This document shows, piece after piece, positions 43,637-52,609 of a stretch of 64,000 bases of DNA. A model generated the notes under the pieces. The model was not told the DNA's origin, ran no database searches, and saw only the letters and a list, made by a program, of their open reading frames with translations. The stretch lies in assembly GCF_036840915.1 (NCBI RefSeq), contig NZ_CP085725.1, positions 744,001 through 808,000 on the forward strand. Reading direction: 5' to 3'. Within the stretch, counting starts at the first letter, position 1; each line of letters opens with the position of its first letter. A program made the position numbers and the translations under genes. This stretch comes from Flavobacterium hankyongi (lineage in GTDB: Bacteria; Bacteroidota; Bacteroidia; Flavobacteriales; Flavobacteriaceae).

Positions 43637-45928
43637 ATGAAAATTACGGTAATTGGTGGTGGTCCTGGTGGACTCTATTTCGCAATATTAACCAAAAAAG
43701 CGCTACCTCATTGTCAAATCGATGTGTACGAACGCAACAAACCCGATGATAGTTTCGGTTTTGGCGTGGTGTTTTCGGATGAAACTTTGGGTGAATTCTT
43801 AACCCGAGATACCAAATCTTATGAATTAATCCGCAGTAAATTTGCGTATTGGGATGATATTGTGGTGGCGCGTGATGGTGAAAAAGTGAGTATCTCAGGA
43901 AACGGATTTTGTGGTTGTTCCCGTAAAACTTTATTACAACTTTTACAACAGCGTTGTAGCGAAGAAGGAATTGGACTTCATTTCGAACAAAATGTGGACG
44001 ACTTATCACAATTTAAAGACAGTGACATTATTGTTGCATCCGATGGTATTGGAAGTGCCATTCGAACAAAGTTTGCAAATGATTTTGGAACTTCAGTAAA
44101 ACTTCAAAAAAACAGATTCGTTTGGTTAGGTTCTACAAAACCTTTAGATGCTTTCACCTATTTTTTTAAAACAACAGAATTCGGAACTTTTGTAGCACAT
44201 ACCTATCAATATGAAGCCGGAATGAGTACATGGATTTTTGAGTGTTCGGAAGAAACTTGGCAAAAAGCTGGATTTGAAATTGAAAATGAAACCGCTACGG
44301 TTGCCAAATTAGCCGAAATCTTCAAAGATGAATTGGAAGGTCATCCTTTAATTACCAATAAATCTCACTGGCGTCAATTTCCGCAGGTGACCAATGAAAA
44401 TTGGTCAAAAGACAATATTGTTTTATTAGGAGATGCAAAAGCTACAGCCCACTACTCTATTGGTTCAGGAACAAAATTAGCAATGGAGTGTGCCATCGCA
44501 CTTTCTGATGCAGTTGTTGCGAATGAAAATGATGTTTCAGCTGCTTTTGAACAATACGAGCAATCTAGAAGAAATCGTGTAGAAATGATTCAGCATGCGG
44601 CCAATGTCTCCTTAGATTGGTTTGAACACATGGACCGACACGTTCAGCATGATTTCCAACAATTTGCATTTGGCGTGATGACACGTTCCAAAAAAGTCAC
44701 ATTTGAAAATTTAGCCATTCGAGATGCTTCTTTCCCTGAAAAAGTATTAACCGAATTTAATTCAAAAATAGGAACAGATACTAAAACTCCAGCTGCATTT
44801 ACTCCTTTTAAGTTAAGAGAAATGACGCTTCAAAATCGGATAGTAATGTCTCCCATGGGGCAATATTCGGCAGAAAATGGTTTACCAAACGATTGGCATT
44901 TTCAGCATTATACTAGTCGTGCTATTGGAGGAGTTGGGTTTATTATTGCAGAAATGACAGCTATTTCAGAAACAGGTCGTATTACAGAGGGGTGCACAGG
45001 AATTTATAATGCAGAACAAGTTCAAAGCTGGAAAAGAATAAATGATTTTATTCATCAAAACACGCAAACCAAAATAGGCATTCAGATAGGACATTCTGGA
45101 AGAAAAGGAGCTACAAAAAAGCCATGGGAAGACTCATTCAAAGGAAAATCTTGGGAATTGCTTTCTGCTTCTGCTATTCCATTCAATGAAAATTCAGCCA
45201 TTCCAAAAGAAATGTCTTTGGACGATATGAATTTAATTACCTCTCAATTTGTCCAAACCGCTAAAAATGCAAATGATGCTGGATTCGACATGATTGAATT
45301 ACAAGCACATCATGGATTCTTATTATCTTCCTTTCTATCACCTCTAACCAACATTAGGACTGATGAATTTGGCGGAAGTATAGAAAATAGACTGAAATTT
45401 CCTCTTCGCGTTTTTACCGAAATGCGAAAGGAATTCCCAAAAGAGAAGCCAATGTCAGTTCGAATTTCAGCATGTGATTGGGCAGAAAACGGAATTTCGG
45501 AAGAAGATGTAATTGCTATTTCAGAAGCTTTCAAAAATGCCGGAGCCGATATTATCAGTGTTTCTACAGGAAATACGGTAGCCAATCAAAAACCGCAAAC
45601 CGGAAGAATGTGGCAAACTCCTTTTTCGGATATGGTTCGCAATACGGTTCATATTCCAACCATAACAGCCGGTTACATTCAAGATATCGATCAAATCAAT
45701 ACTATTTTATTAAATGGCCGTGCCGATTTGGTTGCATTAGGACGACCGTTACTTTTGGATCCTTATTTTGTAAGAAATGCTCAAGCCTACGAAAATTTTA
45801 AACCAACTGATATTCCAAGGCAATATATGACTGGTACGACGCATTTGTATCCATTAAAAACTTCAGAACGTAAAATGGTAGAAGGCATGAAGAAAGCTTT
45901 GAAACCTGAAAGTCATAAAAATAGTTAA
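43637..45928 (+). CDS. Fused aryl-CoA (salicylyl-/aminobenzoyl-CoA type) hydroxylase and OYE-like reductase
   Basis: The 763-residue fusion has an N-terminal FAD monooxygenase (about 1-375): ITVIGGGPGGLYFA binds FAD and NIVLLGDAKATAHYSIGSG is the GD motif. The C-terminal part (about 392-763) is an Old Yellow Enzyme-like domain with RIVMSPMGQYSAENG, IGHSGRKGA and FLSPLTNIRTDEFGGS. This layout is that of 2-aminobenzoyl-CoA monooxygenase/reductase and of bifunctional salicylyl-CoA 5-hydroxylase/oxidoreductase. The neighbouring CoA ligase, thioesterase and gentisate dioxygenase favour salicylyl-CoA to gentisyl-CoA. The YqjM redox-tuning Cys (MSPMC) is Gly here. Anthranilate as substrate cannot be excluded. 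Confidence 0.9.
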   Translation: MKITVIGGGPGGLYFAILTKKALPHCQIDVYERNKPDDSFGFGVVFSDETLGEFLTRDTKSYELIRSKFAYWDDIVVARDGEKVSISGNGFCGCSRKTLLQLLQQRCSEEGIGLHFEQNVDDLSQFKDSDIIVASDGIGSAIRTKFANDFGTSVKLQKNRFVWLGSTKPLDAFTYFFKTTEFGTFVAHTYQYEAGMSTWIFECSEETWQKAGFEIENETATVAKLAEIFKDELEGHPLITNKSHWRQFPQVTNENWSKDNIVLLGDAKATAHYSIGSGTKLAMECAIALSDAVVANENDVSAAFEQYEQSRRNRVEMIQHAANVSLDWFEHMDRHVQHDFQQFAFGVMTRSKKVTFENLAIRDASFPEKVLTEFNSKIGTDTKTPAAFTPFKLREMTLQNRIVMSPMGQYSAENGLPNDWHFQHYTSRAIGGVGFIIAEMTAISETGRITEGCTGIYNAEQVQSWKRINDFIHQNTQTKIGIQIGHSGRKGATKKPWEDSFKGKSWELLSASAIPFNENSAIPKEMSLDDMNLITSQFVQTAKNANDAGFDMIELQAHHGFLLSSFLSPLTNIRTDEFGGSIENRLKFPLRVFTEMRKEFPKEKPMSVRISACDWAENGISEEDVIAISEAFKNAGADIISVSTGNTVANQKPQTGRMWQTPFSDMVRNTVHIPTITAGYIQDIDQINTILLNGRADLVALGRPLLLDPYFVRNAQAYENFKPTDIPRQYMTGTTHLYPLKTSERKMVEGMKKALKPESHKNS

Positions 45929-45930
45929 TT

Positions 45931-47520
45931 ATGAAGCATTACGAAGATAATTTTGCTCATGATAGTTTACCAAATCCTGAATTGCAACCGGATTATACTT
46001 TTCTGGATTTGCCACAATTTAAACGTCCGGAAATGCTCAATTGCGTTGAACGTTTGTTAGATTATCATATTAAAAATGGCCATGGAGATGCTGTTTGTAT
46101 TCAAACCTTCAAAGAACGTTGGACCTATAATGACTTGTATGAAAAAGCCAATCAGATTGCGCATGTTTTAGTAGAAGATTTAGGATTAAAATCCGGCAAT
46201 CGAGTGCTAATTCGCTCGGCCAATAATCCCAAGATGGTGGCTTGTTGGTTCGCCATTTTGAAAGCAGGAGGAATTGTTGTAGCTACCATGCCTTTATTGC
46301 GTTCCAAAGAATTGACCACCATAATTGATTGCGCTGAAATTTCACATGTTTTATGTGATAGTACTTTAGCGGAAGAAATGGAATTGGTCAAATCACCGTT
46401 TTTGAAAAGAACCTGTTATTATAACACATCAGAATTGGAAAGTTTGATGGAAGATAAACCTAAAATGTTTTCCAATTATCATTCAAAATCTGATAGTATT
46501 GCGTTGATTGGTTTCACATCAGGAACTACGGGTTTGCCTAAAATGACTGCGCATTATCATAAAGATATTTTAAATATCTGCGAAGCGTTTCCTCAATATT
46601 CATTACAACCAACATCAGACGACGTATTTACCGGAAGTCCACCTTTAGGTTTTACCTTTGGTTTAGGAGGATTGGTATTGTTTCCCATGTATTTTGGTGC
46701 TTCTACCTTTTTGATTGAAAAACCCACACCCGATTTGCTTTTGCAAGCCATTCAGGATTACAAGGTATCGATCTGTTTTACAGCACCAACAGCTTGGCGT
46801 ATTTTAACCACAAAGGCTAATGAATACAACATTTCTAGTTTGCGAAAATGTATCTCGGCAGGAGAAACACTTCCGTTAAAGGTATGGGAAGACTGGTATA
46901 AAACTACAGGATTGAAAATTATTGACGGCATTGGCGCTACCGAAATGCTTCATATCTTTATTTCTTCCAATGAGACCAATATGAAACCTGGAGCTACAGG
47001 TGTAGCTATAACTGGATATGAAGCCAAAATTATTGATAATGATGGCAATGAAGTAGCTAGAAACGAACCAGGAAGATTAGCAGTAAGAGGAATAACGGGC
47101 TGTAAATACTTGAACAGAGAAGAAAAACAACTAGAGTATGTTGAAAACGGTTGGAATTTGACGGGAGATATCTTTCGTCAAGACGAAGACGGTTACTTTT
47201 GGTTTGTTGCAAGAGGGGATGATATGATTATTTCTTCGGGTTATAATATTGCTGTAATTGAAGTAGAAAGTGTACTTTTAACACACGATGAAATATTAGA
47301 ATGTGCGGTCGTGGGTCTGCCTGATGAAGAACGCGGTATGTTAGTTTGTGCACATATTGTTTTAAAGGAAAAAGATAAAGCAACAGATGAATTAGCTAAA
47401 TCTATTCAGCAGTGGTTCAAGGAAGTAGCGGCTCCTTATAAATATCCTAGAATAATTAATTTCATGGATTTTTTACCCAAAACGGAAACAGGAAAAATCC
47501 AACGATTTAAATTAAAATAA
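45931..47520 (+). CDS. Benzoate-CoA ligase family (salicylate/anthranilate-CoA ligase-like) enzyme
   Basis: The 529-residue ANL enzyme has the AMP-binding loop GFTSGTTGLPKM, the A5-like GIGATEMLHIF and the C-terminal TGKIQRFKL with catalytic Lys. GSPPLGFTFGLGGLVLFP and SAGETLPLKVWEDWY place it in the benzoate/2-aminobenzoate-CoA ligase branch. It would activate the aromatic acid for the hydroxylase, whose gene ends 2 nt upstream. The exact acid is inferred from context as salicylate, with anthranilate as the main alternative. Confidence 0.9.
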   Translation: MKHYEDNFAHDSLPNPELQPDYTFLDLPQFKRPEMLNCVERLLDYHIKNGHGDAVCIQTFKERWTYNDLYEKANQIAHVLVEDLGLKSGNRVLIRSANNPKMVACWFAILKAGGIVVATMPLLRSKELTTIIDCAEISHVLCDSTLAEEMELVKSPFLKRTCYYNTSELESLMEDKPKMFSNYHSKSDSIALIGFTSGTTGLPKMTAHYHKDILNICEAFPQYSLQPTSDDVFTGSPPLGFTFGLGGLVLFPMYFGASTFLIEKPTPDLLLQAIQDYKVSICFTAPTAWRILTTKANEYNISSLRKCISAGETLPLKVWEDWYKTTGLKIIDGIGATEMLHIFISSNETNMKPGATGVAITGYEAKIIDNDGNEVARNEPGRLAVRGITGCKYLNREEKQLEYVENGWNLTGDIFRQDEDGYFWFVARGDDMIISSGYNIAVIEVESVLLTHDEILECAVVGLPDEERGMLVCAHIVLKEKDKATDELAKSIQQWFKEVAAPYKYPRIINFMDFLPKTETGKIQRFKLK

Positions 47521-47535
47521 TAATTACATTTATAC

Positions 47536-47961
47536 ATGAAATATTTTATAAAGACGGAAAAAATACGTTTTCAACATATAGATTTTGCTGGAATTGTCTT
47601 CTATCCAAGATTCTTGGAAATGTTAAACGGATTAGTAGAAGACTGGTTTGAAGAAGCTTTAGACAGACCTTTTTCTAAAATGCATGAAACCAACGGCATA
47701 CCAACAGTTGACTTGAAAGTGCAATTTAAAAAAGCAGCACGATTGGGAGAAGTTATCATCAAAGAACTTTGGGTAAAAGATTTGCGTTCCTCTTCCCTAC
47801 TTTGCGGATTTTTATTCAAAAACCAACAAAATGAAACGATTTTAGAAGGAGAAGTTACTCTAGTTAATGTAAAAATTGGCGACGATAGAAAAACAATTAC
47901 TTCAGAAGCTTTCAATGAAGCTATGAGAGCAAAAATCAGTTATTTCCTTATATCAGAATAA
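47536..47961 (+). CDS. 4-hydroxybenzoyl-CoA thioesterase-type hotdog enzyme
   Basis: The 141-residue protein has the 4HBT motif HIDFAGIVFYPRFLEMLN, with the catalytic Asp in HxD. In this operon it most simply releases gentisate from gentisyl-CoA, just before ring cleavage. It is followed after 4 nt by the nitrilase-like gene. Confidence 0.92.
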   Translation: MKYFIKTEKIRFQHIDFAGIVFYPRFLEMLNGLVEDWFEEALDRPFSKMHETNGIPTVDLKVQFKKAARLGEVIIKELWVKDLRSSSLLCGFLFKNQQNETILEGEVTLVNVKIGDDRKTITSEAFNEAMRAKISYFLISE

Positions 47962-47965
47962 AGCA

Positions 47966-48949
47966 ATGATGGAATTTAAAAAATTTAAAGCGGCTACTGT
48001 TCAAACATCCCCTGTTTTTCTAAATGTAGAAAAAACAATTGAAAAAGCGATTGCTTACATCAAAGAGGCGAGTCAAAATGGCGCGCAATTAATTGCATTT
48101 CCAGAAGTTTTTGTAGCGGGTTATCCCTATTGGAATTGGATTATGACCCCTGTTCAAGGAAGTCAATGGTATGAAAAATTATACAAGTGCGCTGTAAAAA
48201 CAGAAGACGAACTAATGCAACCCTTGTTTCAAGCGGCAAAAGACTATAAAATTAACATCGTTATTGGAATCAACGAACGTGGCGATAGTTATGGAGAAAT
48301 CTACAACACAAATTTAATCATCGATAACCACGGAAACGTAATCGGAAAACATCGGAAGTTAGTCCCTACTTGGGCTGAAAAACTCACGTGGACCTCAGGA
48401 GACGGTTCTTCCCTAAAGGTGTATGATACAGAAATAGGCCCTGTAGGAACTCTTGCCTGTGGCGAAAATACCAATACTTTGGCACGTTTTACGCTTTTAT
48501 CACAAGGCGAGTTAATTCATATTGCCAATTATATTTCGCTTCCAGTGGCACCACCAGATTATAATATGGCAGAAGCAATTAAAATTCGTGCGGCTGCGCA
48601 TTCGTTTGAAGGAAAGTTGTTTACGATTGTTTCCTGTTCGACCATTTCAAAAGAAATTATGGAAGCATTAAAAGAAGATGTGCCTAATGTTGAAGAATTA
48701 TTGACTCGAAAAAACTCTGCTTTTTCAGGATTTATCGGCCCGAATGGAGCCGTAATTGGCGAACCTTTAATTGATGAGGAAGGAATTATTTATGCCGATA
48801 TTGATTTAGAAAAGTGTATTCAACCGAAACAAATGCACGATATACTTGGTCATTATAACCGATTCGATATTTTCGATTTAAGAGTGAACACTGCTCCTAC
48901 TCGAAAAATAACATTTGTAAACAATCATGAGGAGTTTAATAAAAGATAA
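47966..48949 (+). CDS. Nitrilase-type carbon-nitrogen hydrolase
   Basis: The 327-residue enzyme has the nitrilase triad: Glu47 (FPEVF), Lys131 (HRKLVPTW) and Cys165 (ACGENTNTLARF). The CGENTN-LAR block and the length place it with true nitrilases and not with amidases or ureidopropionases. It may turn an aromatic nitrile into the acid that enters this pathway, but no step of the gentisate route needs it, so the role is inferred from position only. A second Met (47969) is an alternative start. Downstream the operon is interrupted by a repeat-flanked GIY-YIG gene. Confidence 0.88.
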   Translation: MMEFKKFKAATVQTSPVFLNVEKTIEKAIAYIKEASQNGAQLIAFPEVFVAGYPYWNWIMTPVQGSQWYEKLYKCAVKTEDELMQPLFQAAKDYKINIVIGINERGDSYGEIYNTNLIIDNHGNVIGKHRKLVPTWAEKLTWTSGDGSSLKVYDTEIGPVGTLACGENTNTLARFTLLSQGELIHIANYISLPVAPPDYNMAEAIKIRAAAHSFEGKLFTIVSCSTISKEIMEALKEDVPNVEELLTRKNSAFSGFIGPNGAVIGEPLIDEEGIIYADIDLEKCIQPKQMHDILGHYNRFDIFDLRVNTAPTRKITFVNNHEEFNKR

Positions 48950-48954
48950 ATTTA

Positions 48955-49004
48955 TCATCTCGAGCAGTCGAGGTTGTCATCCCGAGCGCAGTCGAGGGAC
49001 AAAA
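48955..49004. repeat. Two tandem REP-like repeats left of the GIY-YIG gene
   Basis: Two GC-rich units follow the nitrilase stop. The first (48955-48973) has CTCGAGCAGTCGAGG, lacking two bases relative to the family. The second (48974-49004) has CCCGAGCGCAGTCGAGGGAC. The second unit matches the one at 49381-49411 over 31 nt with one mismatch, in the same orientation. Confidence 0.9.
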
Positions 49005-49014
49005 AAAGAGAACA

Positions 49015-49326
49015 ATGAAATTTTATTATGTTTATATATTGCGATGTAATGACAATTCTTTATATATAGGAATCACAAATGATTTAGAAAGAAGAGTTAA
49101 TGAACATAATGATGGGCTGTTACCAAATGCATATACATTTAATAAAAGACCAGTTCAATTGGAGTGGTTTCAAGATTTTACAGAACCTAATCAAGCTATA
49201 TATTTTGAAAAGAAATTGAAAAAATGGTCTAAACAAAAAAAGGAAGCATTAATAAAAGGAGATTTTGATTTAATTCAAACACTTTCAGAATGCAGAAATG
49301 CTACTCATTCTGATTATAAACCATAG
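49015..49326 (+). CDS. GIY-YIG nuclease domain protein (UPF0213/YhbQ type)
   Basis: The 103-residue protein has the GIY-YIG core: Tyr6 (YVYIL), Tyr18 (LYIGI), Arg26/27 with His31 (DLERRVNEH) and Glu65 (YFEKKLKKW). The small UPF0213 type cuts DNA in tested relatives, but its role is poorly known. It interrupts the catabolic operon exactly between the nitrilase and gentisate dioxygenase genes and is bracketed by REP-like repeats on both sides, so it looks like cargo of, or driver for, those repeats. Its last 15 residues (from about 89) have no counterpart in the core domain. Confidence 0.92.
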   Translation: MKFYYVYILRCNDNSLYIGITNDLERRVNEHNDGLLPNAYTFNKRPVQLEWFQDFTEPNQAIYFEKKLKKWSKQKKEALIKGDFDLIQTLSECRNATHSDYKP

Positions 49327-49334
49327 ATAATGTG

Positions 49335-49411
49335 CCTTCGACTGCGCTCAGGCTGACAAAAGAATAACAAATTTGTTGAGTTGTCTTCCCGAGCGCAGTC
49401 GAGGGACAAAA
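49335..49411. repeat. Inverted and direct REP-like repeats right of the GIY-YIG gene
   Basis: Unit 1 (49335-49358, CCTTCGACTGCGCTCAGG then CTGACA) is inverted relative to unit 2 (49381-49411, CCCGAGCGCAGTCGAGGGAC). Together they can form a long imperfect hairpin that could also end the GIY-YIG transcript. Unit 2 is a direct copy of the left unit at 48974-49004. Confidence 0.9.
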
Positions 49412-49425
49412 TAAAATAAATAACA

Positions 49426-50538
49426 ATGGAAGATAAATATTCAGATGACCAAATTGGTCGTGCCCGAGTGAAAGATACTCCAGAACTCGAAGCTTATTAC
49501 AAAGAATTAGAAGCTTTAGGAGCTGGTGCCTTGTGGACAGTAGCGAATGATATTGAACCTTGGGAACCTAAATCGAATTCGGTACCCATGTTATGGAAAT
49601 ATGAAGATTTAAGGGAATTAGTTTTAAAATCTTCCGAATTAGTCACACCAGAACAAGCAGGACGTCGTGTAGTTTACTTGGTAAATGATAAGCGCAAAGA
49701 CGTATCGGCAGCTGTGGGTTGGTTGTATACGGGCATACAAGTGACTCGTCCAAGCGAAAGCACATCGGCACACCGACACAGAGCGTCAGCATTACGTTTT
49801 ATTATGGAAGGTAATAAAGGATACACCGTTGTAGATGGTAATAAAATAATGTTGGAAGTTAACGACTTTGTCATCACTCCCAATTCTACTTGGCATGAGC
49901 ATGGTGTTGAAGAAGACGGCGCAACCTGTATTTGGCAAGATGGTCTGGATATTCCGTTAGTCAATGCCTTAGAAGCGAATGATTATGCGGTGTATGACGG
50001 AAAACAACCTTTAGATTATCCTCTAAATTATAGTCCGATGACTTATAACTGCGCTGGATTGATTCCTGCAGATACCACAACATGGACCAAACCCTACTCG
50101 CCTTTGTTCAAATTTTCTTGGTCAAAAGTATATCCAGCCTTGTTAGAGGCACAAAAAGTAACTGAAGTGAATCCGTTTGATGGTATTTTTATGAAATATT
50201 CTAATCCTTTAACTGGCGGTCATGTTATGCAAACCATGGGAGCAGCGATGCAATTATTACCCGCAGGTTTTAAGGGCAAAGCACACAAACACACAGGTTC
50301 TTTCGTTTATCAGTGCGCCAAGGGAAAAGGGTTTTCAATAATTAACGGAAAACGTTTCGATTGGAAGGAACGCGATATTTTTTGTATTCCTTCTTGGGCT
50401 TGGCATGAGCATCATAACCTATCAGATACTGAAGATGCCTGTTTGTTTCAATTTAATGATTTACCTGTCATAGAGAGTTTAGGCTTATATCAATCCAGAG
50501 AATTAGAAGAAAATAACGGACATCAAATAATAAAATAA
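49426..50538 (+). CDS. Gentisate 1,2-dioxygenase-like bicupin
   Basis: The 370-residue bicupin opens gentisate to maleylpyruvate with Fe(II). The N-terminal cupin shows HRHRASALRFIMEG (His116, His118) and WHEHG (His157), the iron ligands, followed by IWQDGLDIPLVNALEA. The C-terminal cupin (about 275-360) has HKHTGSFVYQ and WAWHEHHN. Related enzymes cleave salicylate or 1-hydroxy-2-naphthoate, so gentisate is the best but not sole choice; the maleate isomerase gene downstream supports it. Confidence 0.93.
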   Translation: MEDKYSDDQIGRARVKDTPELEAYYKELEALGAGALWTVANDIEPWEPKSNSVPMLWKYEDLRELVLKSSELVTPEQAGRRVVYLVNDKRKDVSAAVGWLYTGIQVTRPSESTSAHRHRASALRFIMEGNKGYTVVDGNKIMLEVNDFVITPNSTWHEHGVEEDGATCIWQDGLDIPLVNALEANDYAVYDGKQPLDYPLNYSPMTYNCAGLIPADTTTWTKPYSPLFKFSWSKVYPALLEAQKVTEVNPFDGIFMKYSNPLTGGHVMQTMGAAMQLLPAGFKGKAHKHTGSFVYQCAKGKGFSIINGKRFDWKERDIFCIPSWAWHEHHNLSDTEDACLFQFNDLPVIESLGLYQSRELEENNGHQIIK

Positions 50539-50587
50539 AAATTGACTTAGTTGCTTTGTAATCCAGCAACATTGAAACATAAATAAA

Positions 50588-51496
50588 ATGAAACTACTCA
50601 CCTACACTATTGAAGATTCCGAACCTCGATTAGGATTTATACACAACAATCAAGTCATCGACATGGAAGATTTTGGAGAAGTATCCAATTTTCCATTGCC
50701 CAAAACCATGTTGGAATTAATTGATATGGGATTTGAAGTAATCGAAGAAATAAACGATTTAATTTCTGAAACAAGCGATAAACAATTTGAGGAATTAGCC
50801 TATGCTATCGAGCAAGTAACCTTTCTTGCGCCCATTCCGAAGCCCAGAAAAAACATTATCGGTATTGGATTAAATTATACTGAACACGTGGCGGAAAGCG
50901 CAAGATCTTTAGATACTACAGGAAAACTGCCCGAAAAACCAATTATTTTCTCAAAACCTCCTACAACCGTAACGGCTACAAACACCAATATTATCAAAAA
51001 CACTAAGCTAACTTCGCAATTAGATTGGGAATGTGAATTAGCTGTAATCATCTCAAAAAAAGGGAAATACGTATCAAAAGCTGAAGCTTTAGATTACGTA
51101 TTTGGCTATACTGTGATTAATGATGTTTCCGCACGTGATTGTCGTCGCGAAGGACAATGGATTGTTTCTAAAGGACAAGATACATTTGCACCAATGGGAC
51201 CTATTTTAGTAACCAAAGACGAAATTGAAAATCCGCATAATTTAAATTTATCATTAAAAGTAAACGGAATTGAAAAGCAAAACTCAAATACGAAATTCAT
51301 GTTGTTCAACATCAATGATTTAATTGAAGATTTAAGTATTGTTTTTACGCTAGAACCAGGAGATATCATTGCTACTGGCACGCCAGCTGGTGTTGGTGCT
51401 GGTCGTAACCCACAAGAATGGTTGTATGATGGGGATGTCGTAGAAACTACAGTAGAAGGGATTGGAACGATTGTGAATATTGTGAAAGAGATTTAG
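50588..51496 (+). CDS. Fumarylacetoacetate hydrolase family enzyme (probable maleylpyruvate hydrolase)
   Basis: The 302-residue protein has the FAH fold: NIIGIGLNYTEHVAE, DWECELAVIISKKGKYV with metal-binding Glu and Asp, NDVSARDCRR and GDIIATGTPAGVG. In a gentisate route this family hydrolyses maleylpyruvate or fumarylpyruvate. Because a maleate isomerase gene follows and no maleylpyruvate isomerase is seen, direct hydrolysis to maleate and pyruvate is the likelier reaction. It starts 49 nt after the dioxygenase gene. Confidence 0.9.
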   Translation: MKLLTYTIEDSEPRLGFIHNNQVIDMEDFGEVSNFPLPKTMLELIDMGFEVIEEINDLISETSDKQFEELAYAIEQVTFLAPIPKPRKNIIGIGLNYTEHVAESARSLDTTGKLPEKPIIFSKPPTTVTATNTNIIKNTKLTSQLDWECELAVIISKKGKYVSKAEALDYVFGYTVINDVSARDCRREGQWIVSKGQDTFAPMGPILVTKDEIENPHNLNLSLKVNGIEKQNSNTKFMLFNINDLIEDLSIVFTLEPGDIIATGTPAGVGAGRNPQEWLYDGDVVETTVEGIGTIVNIVKEI

Positions 51497-51562
51497 TATC
51501 CAATTAAAACCTTTGGGAATTTTGTAAAAACTATTTTTTGTAAAGGTTAAATAATAAATTAA

Positions 51563-52597
51563 ATGAAGAAAATATTTTTAATCATCACAATATTGTTTTT
51601 AAATAACTCTTTTAGTCAAAAAAGCTTGGAAGTTAGAATAGATAAAAGAGTTGAAGCAATCACAATTTTTTACACTTTAGCCACAAGAGACACATTAGAT
51701 GTAAAGCCCACTCCATCCTCATACTATAAAGATTTTGATAGTTATTTTGAAAAATATAAAAATCACGAATCTTTAAATTGGTATAGAAATTTAGAAAAGT
51801 GGGATGCCTATGACGTGTCTAGTTTAGGATTGTATCTATCAGACAAATATCCATTTAAATTAGTTATTCCGTATAATGAAACACATTTAAAAAGTTCAGA
51901 GCTTTACACTTTTCTATCACACTTAAATAAATTTTACAAAGAATGCGAAGTAGAACAATTTATCAAGAACCACAAAAATGATTATTTAAAAATTGAAACT
52001 TCTATAAAAAAATCAATTGAAGAAAATGATATTTTGTTGGATGTAAAAAAATTTTACAACAAGCCTACAAAGCATAAATTAATAGTATTACCAGATTTGC
52101 TAAATGCTATAATTAACAATGCCATAGTAATAAATGATAAAAAGTATAGCAATTATAGATTCATAAAATTAGCATACTTAAAAAATAAAAATATAGCTCA
52201 AACAAATGAAACTGAAGTAAATTTTATACCATTACCTAATGTGGTAATCCATGAAATATCTCATTTATTTGTACAAGATTTCATTCCAAAATATATAGAG
52301 CAATTAAGTTTGAAAAAAAATCTGTTTTTAACTACTTCAGACGATAAAATTTTAAATGAAAAAGAATGGAAAAATGAATTAGACGAATTAATTGTTAGAA
52401 CTTGTGTGGCTAAAATATTAGGCATAAAATTCGGAATTGAAAAAGAACAAAAAGAAATTGAAAATCAAGCAAAACATTATAAGCACATAAAAGCATTAAA
52501 TAATTTTTTTGATAATTATACAAAAAATAGAGAAAAATATAGTTCAATAACCTTTTTTTATCCTGAAATTATAAAATTCTTTGAAGATTTAAAATAA
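51563..52597 (+). CDS. Secreted zincin-like protein (DUF4932-type)
   Basis: The 344-residue protein has a signal peptide (about 1-18, ending SFS/Q) and an HExxH zinc site, His230-Glu231-His234 (VIHEISHLF), with Glu275 in ELDELIVR as a possible third ligand. Layout and motifs resemble the DUF4932 predicted metalloproteases of Bacteroidota. It has no clear link to aromatic catabolism and is visibly more AT- and Lys-rich than its neighbours, so it looks inserted into the operon. Periplasmic location and peptidase activity are inferred. Confidence 0.75.
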   Translation: MKKIFLIITILFLNNSFSQKSLEVRIDKRVEAITIFYTLATRDTLDVKPTPSSYYKDFDSYFEKYKNHESLNWYRNLEKWDAYDVSSLGLYLSDKYPFKLVIPYNETHLKSSELYTFLSHLNKFYKECEVEQFIKNHKNDYLKIETSIKKSIEENDILLDVKKFYNKPTKHKLIVLPDLLNAIINNAIVINDKKYSNYRFIKLAYLKNKNIAQTNETEVNFIPLPNVVIHEISHLFVQDFIPKYIEQLSLKKNLFLTTSDDKILNEKEWKNELDELIVRTCVAKILGIKFGIEKEQKEIENQAKHYKHIKALNNFFDNYTKNREKYSSITFFYPEIIKFFEDLK

Positions 52598-52609
52598 GAT
52601 TTAATTAAA

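Noticed and set aside
43644..44009. Antisense open frame of 121 codons within the hydroxylase gene
   Set aside because: It is a shadow of the coding strand, His/Arg-rich and without any recognisable start context or domain.
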